From: Penium margaritaceum
Lineage: Eukaryota > Streptophyta > Zygnematophyceae > Desmidiales > Peniaceae
DNA: 64,000 nucleotides
Assembly (NCBI GenBank): GCA_023375785.1
Contig: SZWC01004741.1
Span: 43,973 to 107,972, forward strand
Direction: 5' to 3'
The notes under the pieces were generated by a model that was given only the letters and a program-made list of their open reading frames with translations, had not been told where the DNA came from and searched no databases. Below are positions 35,446 through 46,655 of the stretch, piece after piece; within the stretch, counting starts at the first letter, position 1, and every line of letters begins with the position of its first letter. Made by a program: the position numbers and the translations under genes.

Positions 35446-37205
35446 TCGGTCACAGAAACCAAAGCCGGGTCACAGAAACCAAAGCCGGTCACAGAAACCA
35501 AAGCCGGGTCACAGAAACCAAAGCCGGTCACATAAACCAAAGCCGGTCACATAAACCAAAGCCGGGTCACAGAAACCAAAGCCGGTCACAGAAACCAAAG
35601 CCGGGTCACAGAAACCAAAGCCGGTCACATAAACCAAAGCCGGTCACATAAACCAAAGCCGGGTCATAGAAACCAAAGCCGGGTCACAAAAACCAAAGCC
35701 GGGTCATATAAACGAAAGCTTGGTCACAAAAACCAAAGCTGGATCACAAAAAGCAAAGCCAGGTGACAGAAACCAAAGCCGGATCACATAAACCAGAACC
35801 AGGTCACAACAACCAAAGCCATGTCACAGAAACCAAAGCCAAGTCACAGCAACGAAAGCCGAGTCCTACAATCCAGAGCCGGGTCATAGCAAACAAAAGC
35901 CAGGTCACATAAACCAAGGCCGGGTCTTAGAAACCAAAGCCGGGTCAGAGAAATCAACGCCGGGTCAAAGAATCCAAAGCCGGGTCAGTGAAACCAAAGC
36001 CGGGTCACAGAAACCAAAGTCGGGTCAGAAAAACTAAAAACCGGGCCTTAAAACCAAAGATGGGTCACATAAACCAGAGCCAAGTCACATAAACCAAAGC
36101 CGGGTCATAGAAACCAAAGCCCGTCCAGAGATACCAAAGCCGTATCACAAAAACCAAAGCCAGGTCACAGAAACCAAAGCTGGGTGACAGAAACCAAAGC
36201 CGGATCACAGAAACCAAAGCCGGGTCATAGAAACCAAAGCCGGGTCACACAAACAAAAGCCGGGGCACAGAAATCAAAGCCAATTGAAAGAAACCAAAGC
36301 CCGGTCACAGAAACCAAAGCCGGGCCACAGAAACCAAAGCCGGGTCACAGAAACCAAAGCAGGGTCACAAAAACCAAAGCCGTGTCACATAAACCAAAGC
36401 CCGGTCACAGAGTTCAAAGCCGGGTCACAGAAACCAAAACCAGGTCACATAAACCAAAGTAATGCCACAGAAACCAAAGCCAGGTCACGGAAACCAAAGA
36501 TGGGTCATAGAAACCAAAATCGAGTCGTAGAAACCGAAGCCGGGTCACATAAACAAAAGTCGGGTCACAAAAACCAAAGCCGGGTCACAGAAACCAAAGC
36601 TGGGTCACAGAAACCAAAGCCGGGTCACAAAAACCAAAGCTGGGTCACAAAACCAAAGCCGGGTCAAATAAACCAACGCCGTGCCACAAAAACCAAAGCT
36701 GGGTCACAGAAACCAAAGACGGGTCACAGAAACCAAAGCCGGGTCAAAGAAAGCAATGCCGGGTCACAGACACCAATGCCGGGTCACAGAAACCAAAGCC
36801 GGGTCACAGAGGGTCCAAAGCCGGGTCACACAAACCAAAGACGAGTCACATAAACCAAATCAGGGTCACAGGAACCAAAGCTAGGTCACACAAACCAAAG
36901 CTGGGTCAAAGAGGGTCCAAAGCCGGGTCACAGAAACCAAAGACGAGTCACAAAAACCAACGCCGTGTCACAGAGACCAAATCCGGGTCATAGAAACCAA
37001 AGCTGGATTACACAAACCAAAGCCGGGTCACATAAACCAAAGCCGAGTCACATAAACCAAAGCCGGGTGACGCAGGGTCCAAAGCCCGGTCACAAAAACC
37101 AAAGACGAGTCACAAAAACCAAAGCCGGATCAGATAAACCAAAGCCAGGTCACATAATCCAAAGCCGGATTACAGAAACCAAAGCCGGATCACAGAAACC
37201 AAAGC
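35446..37205 (+). repeat. 20-bp satellite array, forward; left flank of the copia insertion
   Basis: After a short transition (35434-35445) the orientation flips back. About 88 units follow. Near 35480-35650 a block of about 98 bp containing 19-bp units (one G lost) is present twice. GAGGGTCC or CAGGGTCC 22-bp variants are near 36811, 36912 and 37074. The last five bases, AAAGC (37201-37205), are the copia target site. Confidence 0.95.
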
Positions 37206-37446
37206 TGTCAATGCGCCGGATAGCAACGGTCTAGAAAACGGGTCCCGACATGGGAGGCCGCCAACCGCTCTTGGTATTGCAACCAAGATAACATATCACC
37301 CTCGGACGAGGGATCCACACTTTAGGTTCATGTGGTTTGCAACCTCACGACGTCCGCATGTTGGTCTTTAGTGTCTACCTTTGGTTGGACACTCTGTGAG
37401 GAGTCTCAAAGGCAAGAACTATAAATGGATGCATGCAAGGTACAGG

Positions 37447-37454
37447 CTTTTATA
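37447..37454 (-). promoter_or_regulatory. TATA box in the 3' LTR
   Basis: TATAAAAG on the element's strand, about 400 bp into the 652-bp LTR. The same box is in the other LTR at 42637-42644, where it would drive the genomic RNA. Confidence 0.6.
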
Positions 37455-37620
37455 CTTGCAGAGCTTTGCTAAAGCTTCTGCTTGTAGTGGCTCCACTGGA
37501 GCCAACCTCATCCTACAATCCTACTTGGCGCGTCCTTAGACCGCCAAGTGTCATCCTCAAGCCAGGCTTTTAGTAAGCTTCAAAGAAGCTTCCTGTCCAA
37601 GTTTTGGCCAGAACAAAATG

Positions 37621-37686
37621 TGGCCGTCGCGGGCTTTGAACTCCTGATCTCTCGTTTGAGACTCCGGTGCCTATTCAACCATGCCA
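37621..37686 (-). other. tRNA-like sequence in the 3' LTR (worn copy)
   Basis: Minus-strand 66-nt stretch matching 42930-42995. The A-box-like part (TGGTTGAATAGG) is kept. The T-arm is damaged: its 5' stem reads CAGGA instead of GCGGG, so it no longer pairs with CCCGC. Confidence 0.6.
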
Positions 37687-37857
37687 AAAAGGTATGGTTC
37701 CTATGACGAGCCACAGGGGACATACCCATTATGGGCAGTGCATTCCTGGCCCATCTCAGAACAGACCAAGGGGACATACTCCACATAGCAGTGCATTCCT
37801 TGTCTGTATGTGTGGCTAGCCAGCTAGGCAGTGGACAAGGTGCATACTATTTCAACA

Positions 37858-37869
37858 AATCTCTCCCTT
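37858..37869 (-). promoter_or_regulatory. Polypurine tract of the copia element
   Basis: The minus strand reads AAGGGAGAGATT directly before the 3' LTR, the expected plus-strand primer. Confidence 0.8.
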
Positions 37870-37918
37870 GCACCTCTGTCCATCTGGCGCTTACTGGGCT
37901 CCATCAATGTCTTGGGGC

Positions 37919-40900
37919 TCACCTTTCCTCTGCCGCACTCCTCATGCCGAAACCATGAATGCGTGCATAGTGCAAGTCGCTCTCCAGCGGCTTGGTCATG
38001 CAGTCAGCAAGCATGCTCTTTGTTCCACAGTGCTGCAAGTCCACCACGTTCTTCATGGCCAGGTCACGTGAGTAGTGGTAACGTATCTCGATGTGCTTTG
38101 TTTGTCGGGAGATGATCCCGTCTTCAGCCATTGAGATGGCACTCATGTTGTCCACGTGTACGACCGTGGCATCCTTCTGTGGTACTGTCATTTCGCCAAG
38201 GAGGCTGCGCAGCCACTGAGTCTCTTTGCACAACTCAGACAGAGCAACATACTCTGCCTCAGCCGTGGACACGGAAACACAATCCTGCTTCCTGCTAGCC
38301 CATGAGATGGCAGCGCCATTCAAGATGCACACGTATCCAGAGGTGGATTTCCTGTCGTCGAGGTTTCCTCCCCAGTCAGCATCGGTGTAGCACTTCAGGC
38401 AAAGGGGTTCCATTCCTTCTTGGCCTCTGAGGATGAGGCCCATTTGACGTGTCTTTTGCAGGTAGCACAAGATGCGCTTGACTGCCTGCCAATGTTGTGG
38501 CCCAGGGTTGGCCACGAATCTNCAGTACCTCACCGATGTATTTGGTTTGGTTGAGTTCGATGGTGCATGCTACTCGATTGCGGTGGATGGCGATCCCGAG
38601 GTAGTACTCAAGAGGACCCATGTCCTTCATCTTGAACCTTTTGCCGAGGTCAGAATTCAGCTCATCCAGCAACTCGACTGAAGACGAGCAGATGATCAGA
38701 TCATCCACGTACAGCGCAACCAGCATCAGCCCTCTCTCATCATCGCGCACGTACATGCTCGGATCACTCTGGCAGTGCGCAAAGGAGAGACCGGTCATGA
38801 AACCGTCCATCTCTTTGTACCACATCCTTGGGGCCTGTTTCAACCCGTAGAGCGCTTTCACCAACTTGCACACCTTACCCTCGGGAGCTTCGACTCCTTC
38901 GGGCACCTCCATCAGCACATCCTTGTCAAGCTTCCCATAAAGAAAAGCTGTCCTGACGTCCATCTGGTGTATTTCCAGGTTCTTTGCGGCTGCAATGCCA
39001 AGGAGAGAGCGGATGGAGGGAAAGGTCACGACGGGCGCAAACGTCTCATTGTACTCGGAGCCCGGGCGTTGAGAGAACCCCTTAGCCACTACCCTTGCTT
39101 TGAACTTGTCAATGGTGCCATCTTGCTTCTTCTTCACTCGAAGGACCCACTTGGATCCCACCACGTGGGCCTTGTCGGGTCTATCCACCAGCACCCACGT
39201 GCCGTTCTCGGCAATGGACGCGAGCTCGCTGTCCACTGCCTCCTTCCACTTAGCCGCATCTGGACCATTCATCGCCTCCGCCACTGTGGATGGCTCTCCT
39301 TGAGCCATGCACGACCGGCTCAGGCCGGTCTAATCATCCTCATACTGCAAAGGTGCTTTCTTTGGTCGCAAACTGCGCCGGGGTAGTGGTGCGGCTTCTT
39401 GCTTTGGTGCTGGTGCTTCCACAGGTGGTGGTTTGGCGTCGTCGTCGTCGTCAGAAGAGTCGTCAGACTCCAAGTCAGACTCGGAAGCCCTAGACACCTC
39501 GGAATCCGCGTCCATATCAGATGCTGCATCATCCTCCGCAACATCTCTCCCATTCCTACCACCTGCTGGCAAAGCGAGCCAGTTGTTGGGCGCTTGGTCT
39601 CCGGACTCAAGCAACACTATCCACTCTCCCGCTTTGGGAGCAAGGATCGGGTCCAGCAGCTCTCCCTTTCCAAGGGTGCGTTCGACAAACACGACGTCGC
39701 GGCTCCTCACCAGCTTGCCTGCTGCCTGGTCCTAAAGCCGATAGGCTTTGTGTGACGTGTCGTACCCAACCATGACGCACTTCCTCGAACGTGCGTCAAG
39801 CTTGCCTCCACCTTCTCCCGACTGGATCTTTACCCATGCAGTTGACCCAAATACTTTCAGATGGGATGCGTTGGGGTTCTTTCCCGACCATGCTTCCTGT
39901 GGGGTCTTCAGCTTCTTGTCTTGCTCCTTTCCACGCTTCCGCAAGGCGGTCGCTGGTTTGAGGTTCAAGAGGTAGCAGGCCGTTGTTGCTGCTTTAGCCC
40001 AAAAGCAAGATGGGAGCTTGGCGTCGAAGAGCATGCTTCGCACCATGCCGAGCAGGGTCTGGTTCATCCTCTCGGCTACGCCGTTGCTTTATGGATTGTA
40101 TGGGGTGGTCTGCTCGTGGCGGATGCCATGATGCTTGAGCCAAGGATTGCATGCCTTGTACTCACCCTGGTTGTCACTTCGAAGTGTCTTCACCTTCTTG
40201 GACGTTTGCCGCTCCACCATGGTGACAAACTCGAGGAGCTTCTCCTTGACCTCTCCCTTTGTTTTGAGGAAGTAGATCCACAACTTGCGGCTATGGTCAT
40301 CAATGAAGGTCAGGAAGTACTTGCTTCCTCCGTTAGACGGTGTACGGAAGGGTCCACACACGCCACTGTGTATCAGCTCCAAGACGTGCTCCGCTCTTTG
40401 ACCTCCTCTCCCAAACGGCTTCTTCATTGCCTTTGCTTGGAGGCATCGTTCACACAATGCACACCCTTCGCCATGCTTCATGGTGCTCCCTTCCATTCCG
40501 CGGACTACCTCTTGCTCCTGCATCTTCTGTAGTGTGCTGTTGGCCACATTGCCAAATCGCCGGTGCCACAGCTCAGCGTCAGTGTCCTTGGTTGATGTGG
40601 CGGCCGCAGCGGTCGCCGGCGGTGCATCCTTTGGCTCCGGTGCCACTGTCTTGGTGGCACATGCGAGTCCCTCATCCAACGCCTTGGTGATTTTGGTTTG
40701 AAGCACGTAGAGGCCGTCGACTCTTGGAACTTGAAGCATGAGGTCGTCTTTAGTGTAAAAAATCTGGATGTCCTCGTTTTTTAGGGCCACCGCTTCCTTG
40801 TTGGTGAACACCACTGTCATGTTGTTGTCGGTGATTTGTGACACAGACAACAGGTTGGCTGCGAAGGAGGGCATGTACACCACCTTTTGAAGGTTGACCG

Positions 40901-41963
40901 CCTTCTCCGTACCGTTCACGTTGAACGTGATCACCTTGCCCCCTTCGCCCATGGCTTGGACGACACCGCCGTTTGCACACTTGATGCGCATGACAGATTC
41001 GGCCATGGAGACAAATCCACCCTTCTCTTTTGAAGAGTGGTGGTTGGTGCCCGAGTCAAGGGCGAATGCCCCGGGCCTAAGGATCGCTGCGCCCCTCATG
41101 GGCAGCCCCCTAGCCATCATGTTGGTGAGCTCCTTCTTCTCCTTTCCACCTTTGTTCCCGCCTTCTTTCTTGGAACTACGGCAGTCCCTAGCCCACTTCC
41201 CAGCCTTGCCACAGTTGTGACAGTTGCCGGGCTTCTTGGATCTCTTCCCGCCACCGTTGCCTTTCCCTCCACCGCCACCGCTTCCGCTGTTGCCTTGATT
41301 GGAGTGAGAGCTTGCACATTGTCCTCCGAAGTGAGAGGCATAGGCTGAGATGTTTGCCTCACTGCCACTGCGTCGCATGGACTCGTTGCGGACGTGTTCG
41401 GCGACAGCCTCGTACGTCAGATCTTCCTCCTTCCAACCGCCAAATACGGTAAACAAAGAACCCCAGCTTTCCGGTAGCGCCATTAGAATGATCATGGCAC
41501 ACATGTTGGAGTCGAGCTTCCATTCCATTTACTGGACCTCTTGCAGCACATTTTCAAACTCCTACAAAAATGCGGGTATCGATTCTCCGTCGCTCACCCT
41601 CATAGACATCAACCGTTGGAAGATGAAGAGTCGGTTTGCTAGCGCGTTCGATTGATGCACGCGTGAGAGCTTTGCACAGGCCTCGGCAGCCAACGTGCAT
41701 CCAGTGATGTGGGAGTGTTGAGTCTCGTTGATGGACGTCACAAGAATGGCGAGATCCATGTTGTTCTTCATCGTCCATGCTGCAAGGTCAGCCGCATGCG
41801 TCGTCACGGTTGCATCGGCGGGTGCTGTCTTGATCCCTTTTAGGATGTCGAGGTAGCCACGCACGTTCATGACAATCTCAAATTGCTACCTCCACCAGGG
41901 AAAACCTGTCCCCGTGAATTTGGACATACCCGCCTCAAATTGGGCTAGAGTCGGATCCGCCAT
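37919..41963 (-). pseudogene. gag-pol: Ty1/copia gag-pol polyprotein, inactivated
   Basis: Starts at ATG 41961-41963, the first ATG of the frame, 430 bp inside the 5' LTR; ends at TGA 37919-37921. Order by codon: gag N-terminus (about 1-240); zinc knuckle near 246-260, reading CHNCGKAGKWARDC, with Lys where the His of CCHC is expected; protease LDSGT near 305; integrase zinc region (LWHRRFG, then CALCERC) near 465-510; integrase core from about 536, where the first catalytic Asp is Gly (HSGVCGP), the second Asp is kept (RSDNQGEY) and the Glu is kept (AERMN); acidic Ser/Asp linker; RT with intact YVDDL near 1087; RNase H with TDADW, AEAEY and VDN. Six in-frame stops: TAG 41886-41888, TAG 41562-41564, TAA 41529-41531, TAA 40089-40091, TAG 39732-39734 and TAG 39330-39332. 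The frame breaks at the ambiguous base 38522, between RT and RNase H. That break may be a sequencing error; the stops look like mutation. Confidence 0.96.
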
Positions 41964-42378
41964 TTTTGGCGGTTTCTCGTCTTATCTGCTTCGCTGCTAC
42001 TCTGCTTTGTTGAGGCCGATGAGGCTGATGAGGCTGCTGACTGCAACCGTTGTCAAAGGTGCAGTTGGTTCCTTTGCATACCCCTCTAGCCGATGATCGC
42101 CTAAGGCGATGGTGCCGTCGTAAGGGAACGGACTCGGGGTCGTACCACCTTCTAAAAAGGGATAGAGCTAAATCCCGTTGGGGCTCAAGGGTCTTGTCCA
42201 ACATGGACAGAGCTGATCCTCGTCCCCTAGTCCGCCACGTGCGCGCACCCTACCTGAAGAAGCCGATGGAGCTAATGGAGCAGATAGAGCCGTCCGATGG
42301 TCGTGTCCCTGTTGTACCTGTGCGCCCTACAAGACCACGCGCTAGTCGGTCTTGGAAGCGTGCCTTAGAACCAGAAGT
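41964..42378 (-). other. Leader of the copia element
   Basis: 415 bp between the primer site and the gag ATG. No ORF of note on the element's strand. It would be the place for packaging and dimerisation signals, but none can be recognised by eye. Confidence 0.6.
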
Positions 42379-42393
42379 GTGGGCCCATAACCC
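42379..42393 (-). promoter_or_regulatory. Primer-binding site matching the tRNA-iMet anticodon arm
   Basis: Two bases after the 5' LTR the minus strand reads GGGTTATGGGCCCAC. Its complement GTGGGCCCATAACCC has the form of the initiator tRNA-Met anticodon stem and loop (CAT in the centre, GGG/CCC stem). The 3'-end primer TGGTATCAGAGC is absent. This fits half-tRNA priming as known for Drosophila copia. Confidence 0.8.
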
Positions 42394-42687
42394 TTTGTCA
42401 ATGCGCCGGATAACAACGGTCTAGAAAATGGGTCCCGACATGGGAGGCGGCCAACCGCTCTTGGTATTGCAACCAAGATAACATATCACCCTCAAACGAG
42501 GGATCCACACTTTAGGTTTGTTTGGTTTGCAACCTCACGAAGTCCGCATGTTGGTCTTTAGTGTCTACCTTTGGTTGGACACTCTGTGAGGAGTCTCAAA
42601 GGCAAGAATTGTAAATGGATGCATGCAAGGTACAGGCTTTTATACTTGCGGAGCTTTGCTAAAGCTTCTGCTTGTAGTGGCTCCACT

Positions 42688-42769
42688 NNNNNNNNNNNNN
42701 NNNNNNNNNNNNNNNNNNNNNNNNNNNNNNNNNNNNNNNNNNNNNNNNNNNNNNNNNNNNNNNNNNNNN
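42688..42769. other. Assembly gap (82 N), probably false
   Basis: Bordered on both sides by the same 37-bp sequence (starts GAGCTTTGCTAAAGC, ends GGCTCCACT). Any reading frame drawn across it is meaningless. Confidence 0.95.
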
Positions 42770-42929
42770 GAGCTTTGCTAAAGCTTCTGCTTGTAGTGGC
42801 TCCACTAGAGACAACCTCAACCTACAATCCTACTTGGCGCGTCCTTAGACCGCCAAGTGTCATCCTCAAGCCAAGCTTTTAGTAAGCTTCATAGAAGCTT
42901 CCTGTCCAAGTTTTGGCCACAACAAAATG

Positions 42930-42995
42930 TGGCCGTCGCGGGCTTTGAACCCGCGATCTCTCGTTTGAGACTCCGGTGCCTATTCAACCACGCCA
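42930..42995 (-). other. tRNA-like sequence with A and B boxes inside the 5' LTR
   Basis: Minus-strand 66 nt starting TGGCGTGGTTGAATAGG. TGGTTGAATAG fits the Pol III A-box TRGYNNARNNG and GGTTCAAAGCC fits the B-box GGTTCRANNCC. The T-arm is perfect (GCGGG, loop TTCAAAG, CCCGC). The outer ends pair only as TGGC/GCCA, and the total is short for a tRNA, so it is tRNA-derived rather than a working tRNA gene. It lies in U3, upstream of the TATA box, in the element's own sense. It is present in both LTRs, so it is part of the element. Confidence 0.65.
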
Positions 42996-45900
42996 AAAAG
43001 GTATGGTTCCTATGATGAGCCACATGGGACATACCCATTATGGGCAGTGCATTCCTGGCCCATCTCAGAACAGTCCAAGGGGACGTACTCCACAGAGCAG
43101 TGCATGCCTTGTCTGTATGTGTAGCTAGCCAGCTAGGCAGTGGACAAGGTGCATACTATTTCAACAAAATCCGGGTCACAGAAACCAAATCCGGGTCACA
43201 AAAACCAAAGCCGGGTCACAGAAACCAAAGCCGTGTCACATAAACCAAAGCCGGGTCACGGAAACCACAATCGGGTCACATAAACCAAAGCCGGATCAGA
43301 AAAACCAAAGCGGGGTCACAGCAACAAAAGCCGGGTCACATGAACCAAAGCTGGGTCACATAAACTAAAGCCGGGTCACAGAGACCAAAGCTGGGTCACA
43401 GACACCAAAGCCGGGTCACAGAAACCAAAGCCAGGTCACAGAAACGAAAGTCGGGTCACAGAAACCAATGCCGGGTCACATAAACCAAAGCCGGGTCACA
43501 AAAACCAAAGCCAGATCACAGAAACCAGAGCCGGGTCACACAAACCAAAGCCGAGTCACAGGGACCAAAGCCTAGCCACAAAAACCAAAGCCGGGTCACA
43601 GAAACCAAAGCCAGATCACATAAACCGCAGTCGGATCACATAAACCAAAACTGGGTCACAGTAACCAATGCCGGGTCACATAAACCAAAGCCGGGTCACA
43701 GAAACCAAAGCCGGGTCAAAGAGTCAAAGCAAGGTCACAGAAACCAAAGCCGGGTCACAGAAACCAAAGCCGGGTCATTGCAACCGAAGCCGGGTCACAA
43801 AAACCAAAGCCGGGTCACGGCAACTAAAGCCGGGTCACAGAAACCAAAGCCGGGTGACAGAAACAAAAGCCGAGGCACGGAAAACAAAGCCGGGTCATAA
43901 AAAGCAAAGCCGGATTACACAAACCAAAGCCGGGTCACTGAAACCAAAGCCAGGTCAGAGAAACGAAAGCCGGGTCACAAAAACCAAAGCCGGTTCACAG
44001 AAACCAAAGCCGGGTCACTGAAACCAAAGTCGGGTCATAGAAACCAACGCGGGGTCACAGAAACCAAAGCCAAGTCACGCAAACCAAAGCCGGGTCACAG
44101 AAATCAAAGCCGGGTCATAGAAACCAAAGCCGGTCACAGAAATCAAAGCCGGGTCATAGAAACCAAAGCCGGGTCACAGGACCAAGGCTGGGTCACAGAA
44201 ATTAAAGCCGCATCACAGAAACCAAAGCCAAATCACATAAACCAAAGCTGGGTCAAAGGAACCAAAGCCGGGTCAACGAGCCAAAGCCGGAGCACAGAAA
44301 CCAAAGCCTAGTCATAGAAACCAAAGTCAGGTCAGAGAAACCAAAGCCGGATCACATAAACATAAGCCGGGTCAGAGCAACCAAAGCCAGGTCACAGAAC
44401 CAAAGCCAGGTCACAGAAACCAAAGCCAGTCACAGAAACAAAAGTGGGATCACACAAACCAAAGCCGGGTCACAGAAACCAAAGCCGGGTCACAGAAACC
44501 AAAGCCGGGTCCCATAAACCAAAGCCGGGTCACAAAAACCAAAACTGGATCACAAAACCAAAACCGGGTCATAGAAACCAAAGCCGAGTCACAGAAACCA
44601 AACCCGGGTCACAGAAACGAAAGCCAATTCACAGAAACCAAAGCGGGGTTACAGAAACCAAAGCCGGGCCACAGAAACCAAAGCGGGGTTACAGAAACCA
44701 AAGCCGGGCCACAGAAACCAAAGCGGGGTTACAGAAACCAAAGCCGGGTCACAGAAACCAAAACTGGGTCACAGTAACCAAAGCCGGGTTACGGAAACCA
44801 AAGCCGGGTCACAAAAACCAAAGCCGGGTCACAGAGTCAAAGCGGGGTCACAGAAACCAAAGCCGGGTCACAGAAACCAAAGGCGGGTCATTGAAACCAA
44901 AGCCAGGTCACAACAACCAAAGCCTGGTCACAGCAACAAAAGCCGGGTCACAAAAACCAAAGCCGGATCACAGAGGCAAAAGCCGAGTCACGGAAAACAA
45001 ATCCAGGTCACAGAAAGCAAAGTTGCATCACACAAACCAAAGCCCGGTCACTGAAACCAAAGCCAGGTCAGAGAAATGAAAGCCGTGTCACATAACCCAA
45101 AGCCGGGTCACAGAAACCAAAGCCGGGTCATAGAAACCAAAGTCAGGTCATAGAAACCAACGCTGGGTCACACGAACCAAAGCCAAGTCACGCAAACCAA
45201 AGCCGGGTCACACAAACCAAAGCCGGGTCATATAAACCAAAGCCGGGTCACAGAAACCAATGCCGGGTCGCAGAAAATAAAGCCGGGTCACAGAAACCAA
45301 AGCCAAATCACAGAAACCAAAGCTGGGTACAGAAACCAAAGCCGGGTCAATGAACCAAAGCCCGAGCACAGAAACCAAAGCCCAGTCATAGAAACCAAAG
45401 CCGGGTCACAGAAAGCAAAGCCGGGTCACAGAATCCAAAGCCGGATCACATAAACATAAGCCGGGTCACAGCAACCAAAGCCAGGTCACCGAACCAAAGC
45501 GAGGTCACAGTAACCAAAGCCAGTTACAGAATCCAAAGCGGGATCACAGAAACCAAACCCGGGTCACATAAACCAAAGCCGGGTCACAGAAACCAAAGCC
45601 GAATCCCAGAAACCAAAGCCGGGTCACAAAAACCAAAGCTGGGTCACAAAACCAAATCCGGGTCACAGAAAGCAAAGCCGGGTCAAAGAAACCAAAGCCG
45701 GGTCAGAGAAACCAAAGCGAGGTCATGGAAACCAAAGCCGGGTCACATAAACCAAAACCTTGTCACAGAAACCAGAGCCGGGCCACATAAAACAAAGCCA
45801 GGTCAAGGAAACCAAAGCCGGATCAATGAAACCAAAGCCGGTCCCTGAAACCAAAGCTGTGTCACATAAACCAAAGCCGGGTCACATAAACCAAAGCTGG

Positions 45901-46655
45901 GTCACGCAAACCAAAGCTGGGTCACAGAAAGAAAAACCAGGTCACATAAACCAAAGCCGGGTCAGATCAACCAAAGCCGGGTCAAAGAAACCAAAGCCGG
46001 TCACATAAACCAAAGCCAGGTCATAGAAACCAAAGCCGGGTCACAGAAACCAAAGCCGGGTCACAAACCAAAGCAAGGTGAAAGAAGCCAAAGCTGGATC
46101 ACAGAAACCATAACCAGGTCACAAAAACAAAAGCCATGTCACAGAAACTAAAGCCAAGTCACAGAAACCAAAGCCGAGTTACAGAATCCAGAGCCGGGTC
46201 ACACCAAACAAAAGCCAGATCACAGAAACCAAAGCCGGGTCACAGAAACCAAAGCCGGGTCAGAGAGACCAAAGTTGGATCGCAGAATCCAAAGCCGGGT
46301 CAACAAAACCAAAGCCGGTTCAACAAAACCAAAGCCGGGTCATATAAACTAAAAGCCGGGTCTTAGAAACCAAAGCTGGGTCACATAAACCAAAGCCAAG
46401 TCACAGAAACAAAAGTAGGGTCACCGAAACCAAAGCCGGTCCACAAACACCAAAGCCGGGTAACAGAAACCAAAGCCGGGTCACAAAAACCAAAACCGGT
46501 CCAAAGATACCAAAGCCGGGTCACATAAACCAAAGTCGGGTCACAGACACCAAACGCGGGTCACATAAACCAAAGCCGAATCACATAACCCAAAGCCGAG
46601 TCATAGAAACCAAAGTCGGGTCACAGAAACCAAAGCCGGGTCACAGAAACCAAAG

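Larger units (their letters stand above)
37206..37857 (-). repeat. 3' LTR of the copia element (652 bp)
   Basis: On the minus strand it starts TGTTGAAATAGTATGCACC and ends CGCATTGACA. It holds a tRNA-like stretch (37621-37686) and a TATAAAAG box (37447-37454). Confidence 0.95.
37206..43166 (-). mobile_element. Ty1/copia LTR retrotransposon (decayed), inserted in the 20-bp satellite
   Basis: LTRs 37206-37857 and 42396-43166 enclose gag-protease-integrase-RT-RNase H in that order, which is the Ty1/copia order (integrase before RT). The target duplication is AAAGC (37201-37205) versus AAATC (43167-43171), with one mismatch. Removing the element restores an intact 20-bp satellite unit. Excluding the gap region, a hand comparison of the LTRs gives about 29 differences in 652 (about 95.5% identity), so this insertion is younger than the 13-17 kb element. 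The coding frame has six stops and one frame break, so it cannot move on its own as assembled. Confidence 0.97.
42396..43166 (-). repeat. 5' LTR of the copia element (771 bp as assembled, 652 bp real)
   Basis: Contains an 82-N gap (42688-42769). The 37 bp before the gap (42651-42687) are repeated exactly after it (42770-42806). 771 minus 82 minus 37 equals 652, the length of the other LTR, so the gap is an unmerged contig overlap. A TATAAAAG box is at 42637-42644 on the minus strand. Confidence 0.93.

Noticed and set aside
37919-41963. Alternative genetic code (TAA/TAG read as Gln), since all six internal stops are TAA/TAG and the terminator is TGA
   Set aside because: At least one stop (39732) lies where copia relatives commonly have Trp, and TGG to TAG explains it. 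The zinc-finger frames and the 13.9-14.7 kb ORF also contain internal TGA. Ordinary decay fits better. Decisive test: codons at conserved Gln positions in expressed host genes.
42571-42882. Reading frame spanning the N gap
   Set aside because: It lies in a non-coding LTR and crosses a false assembly gap.
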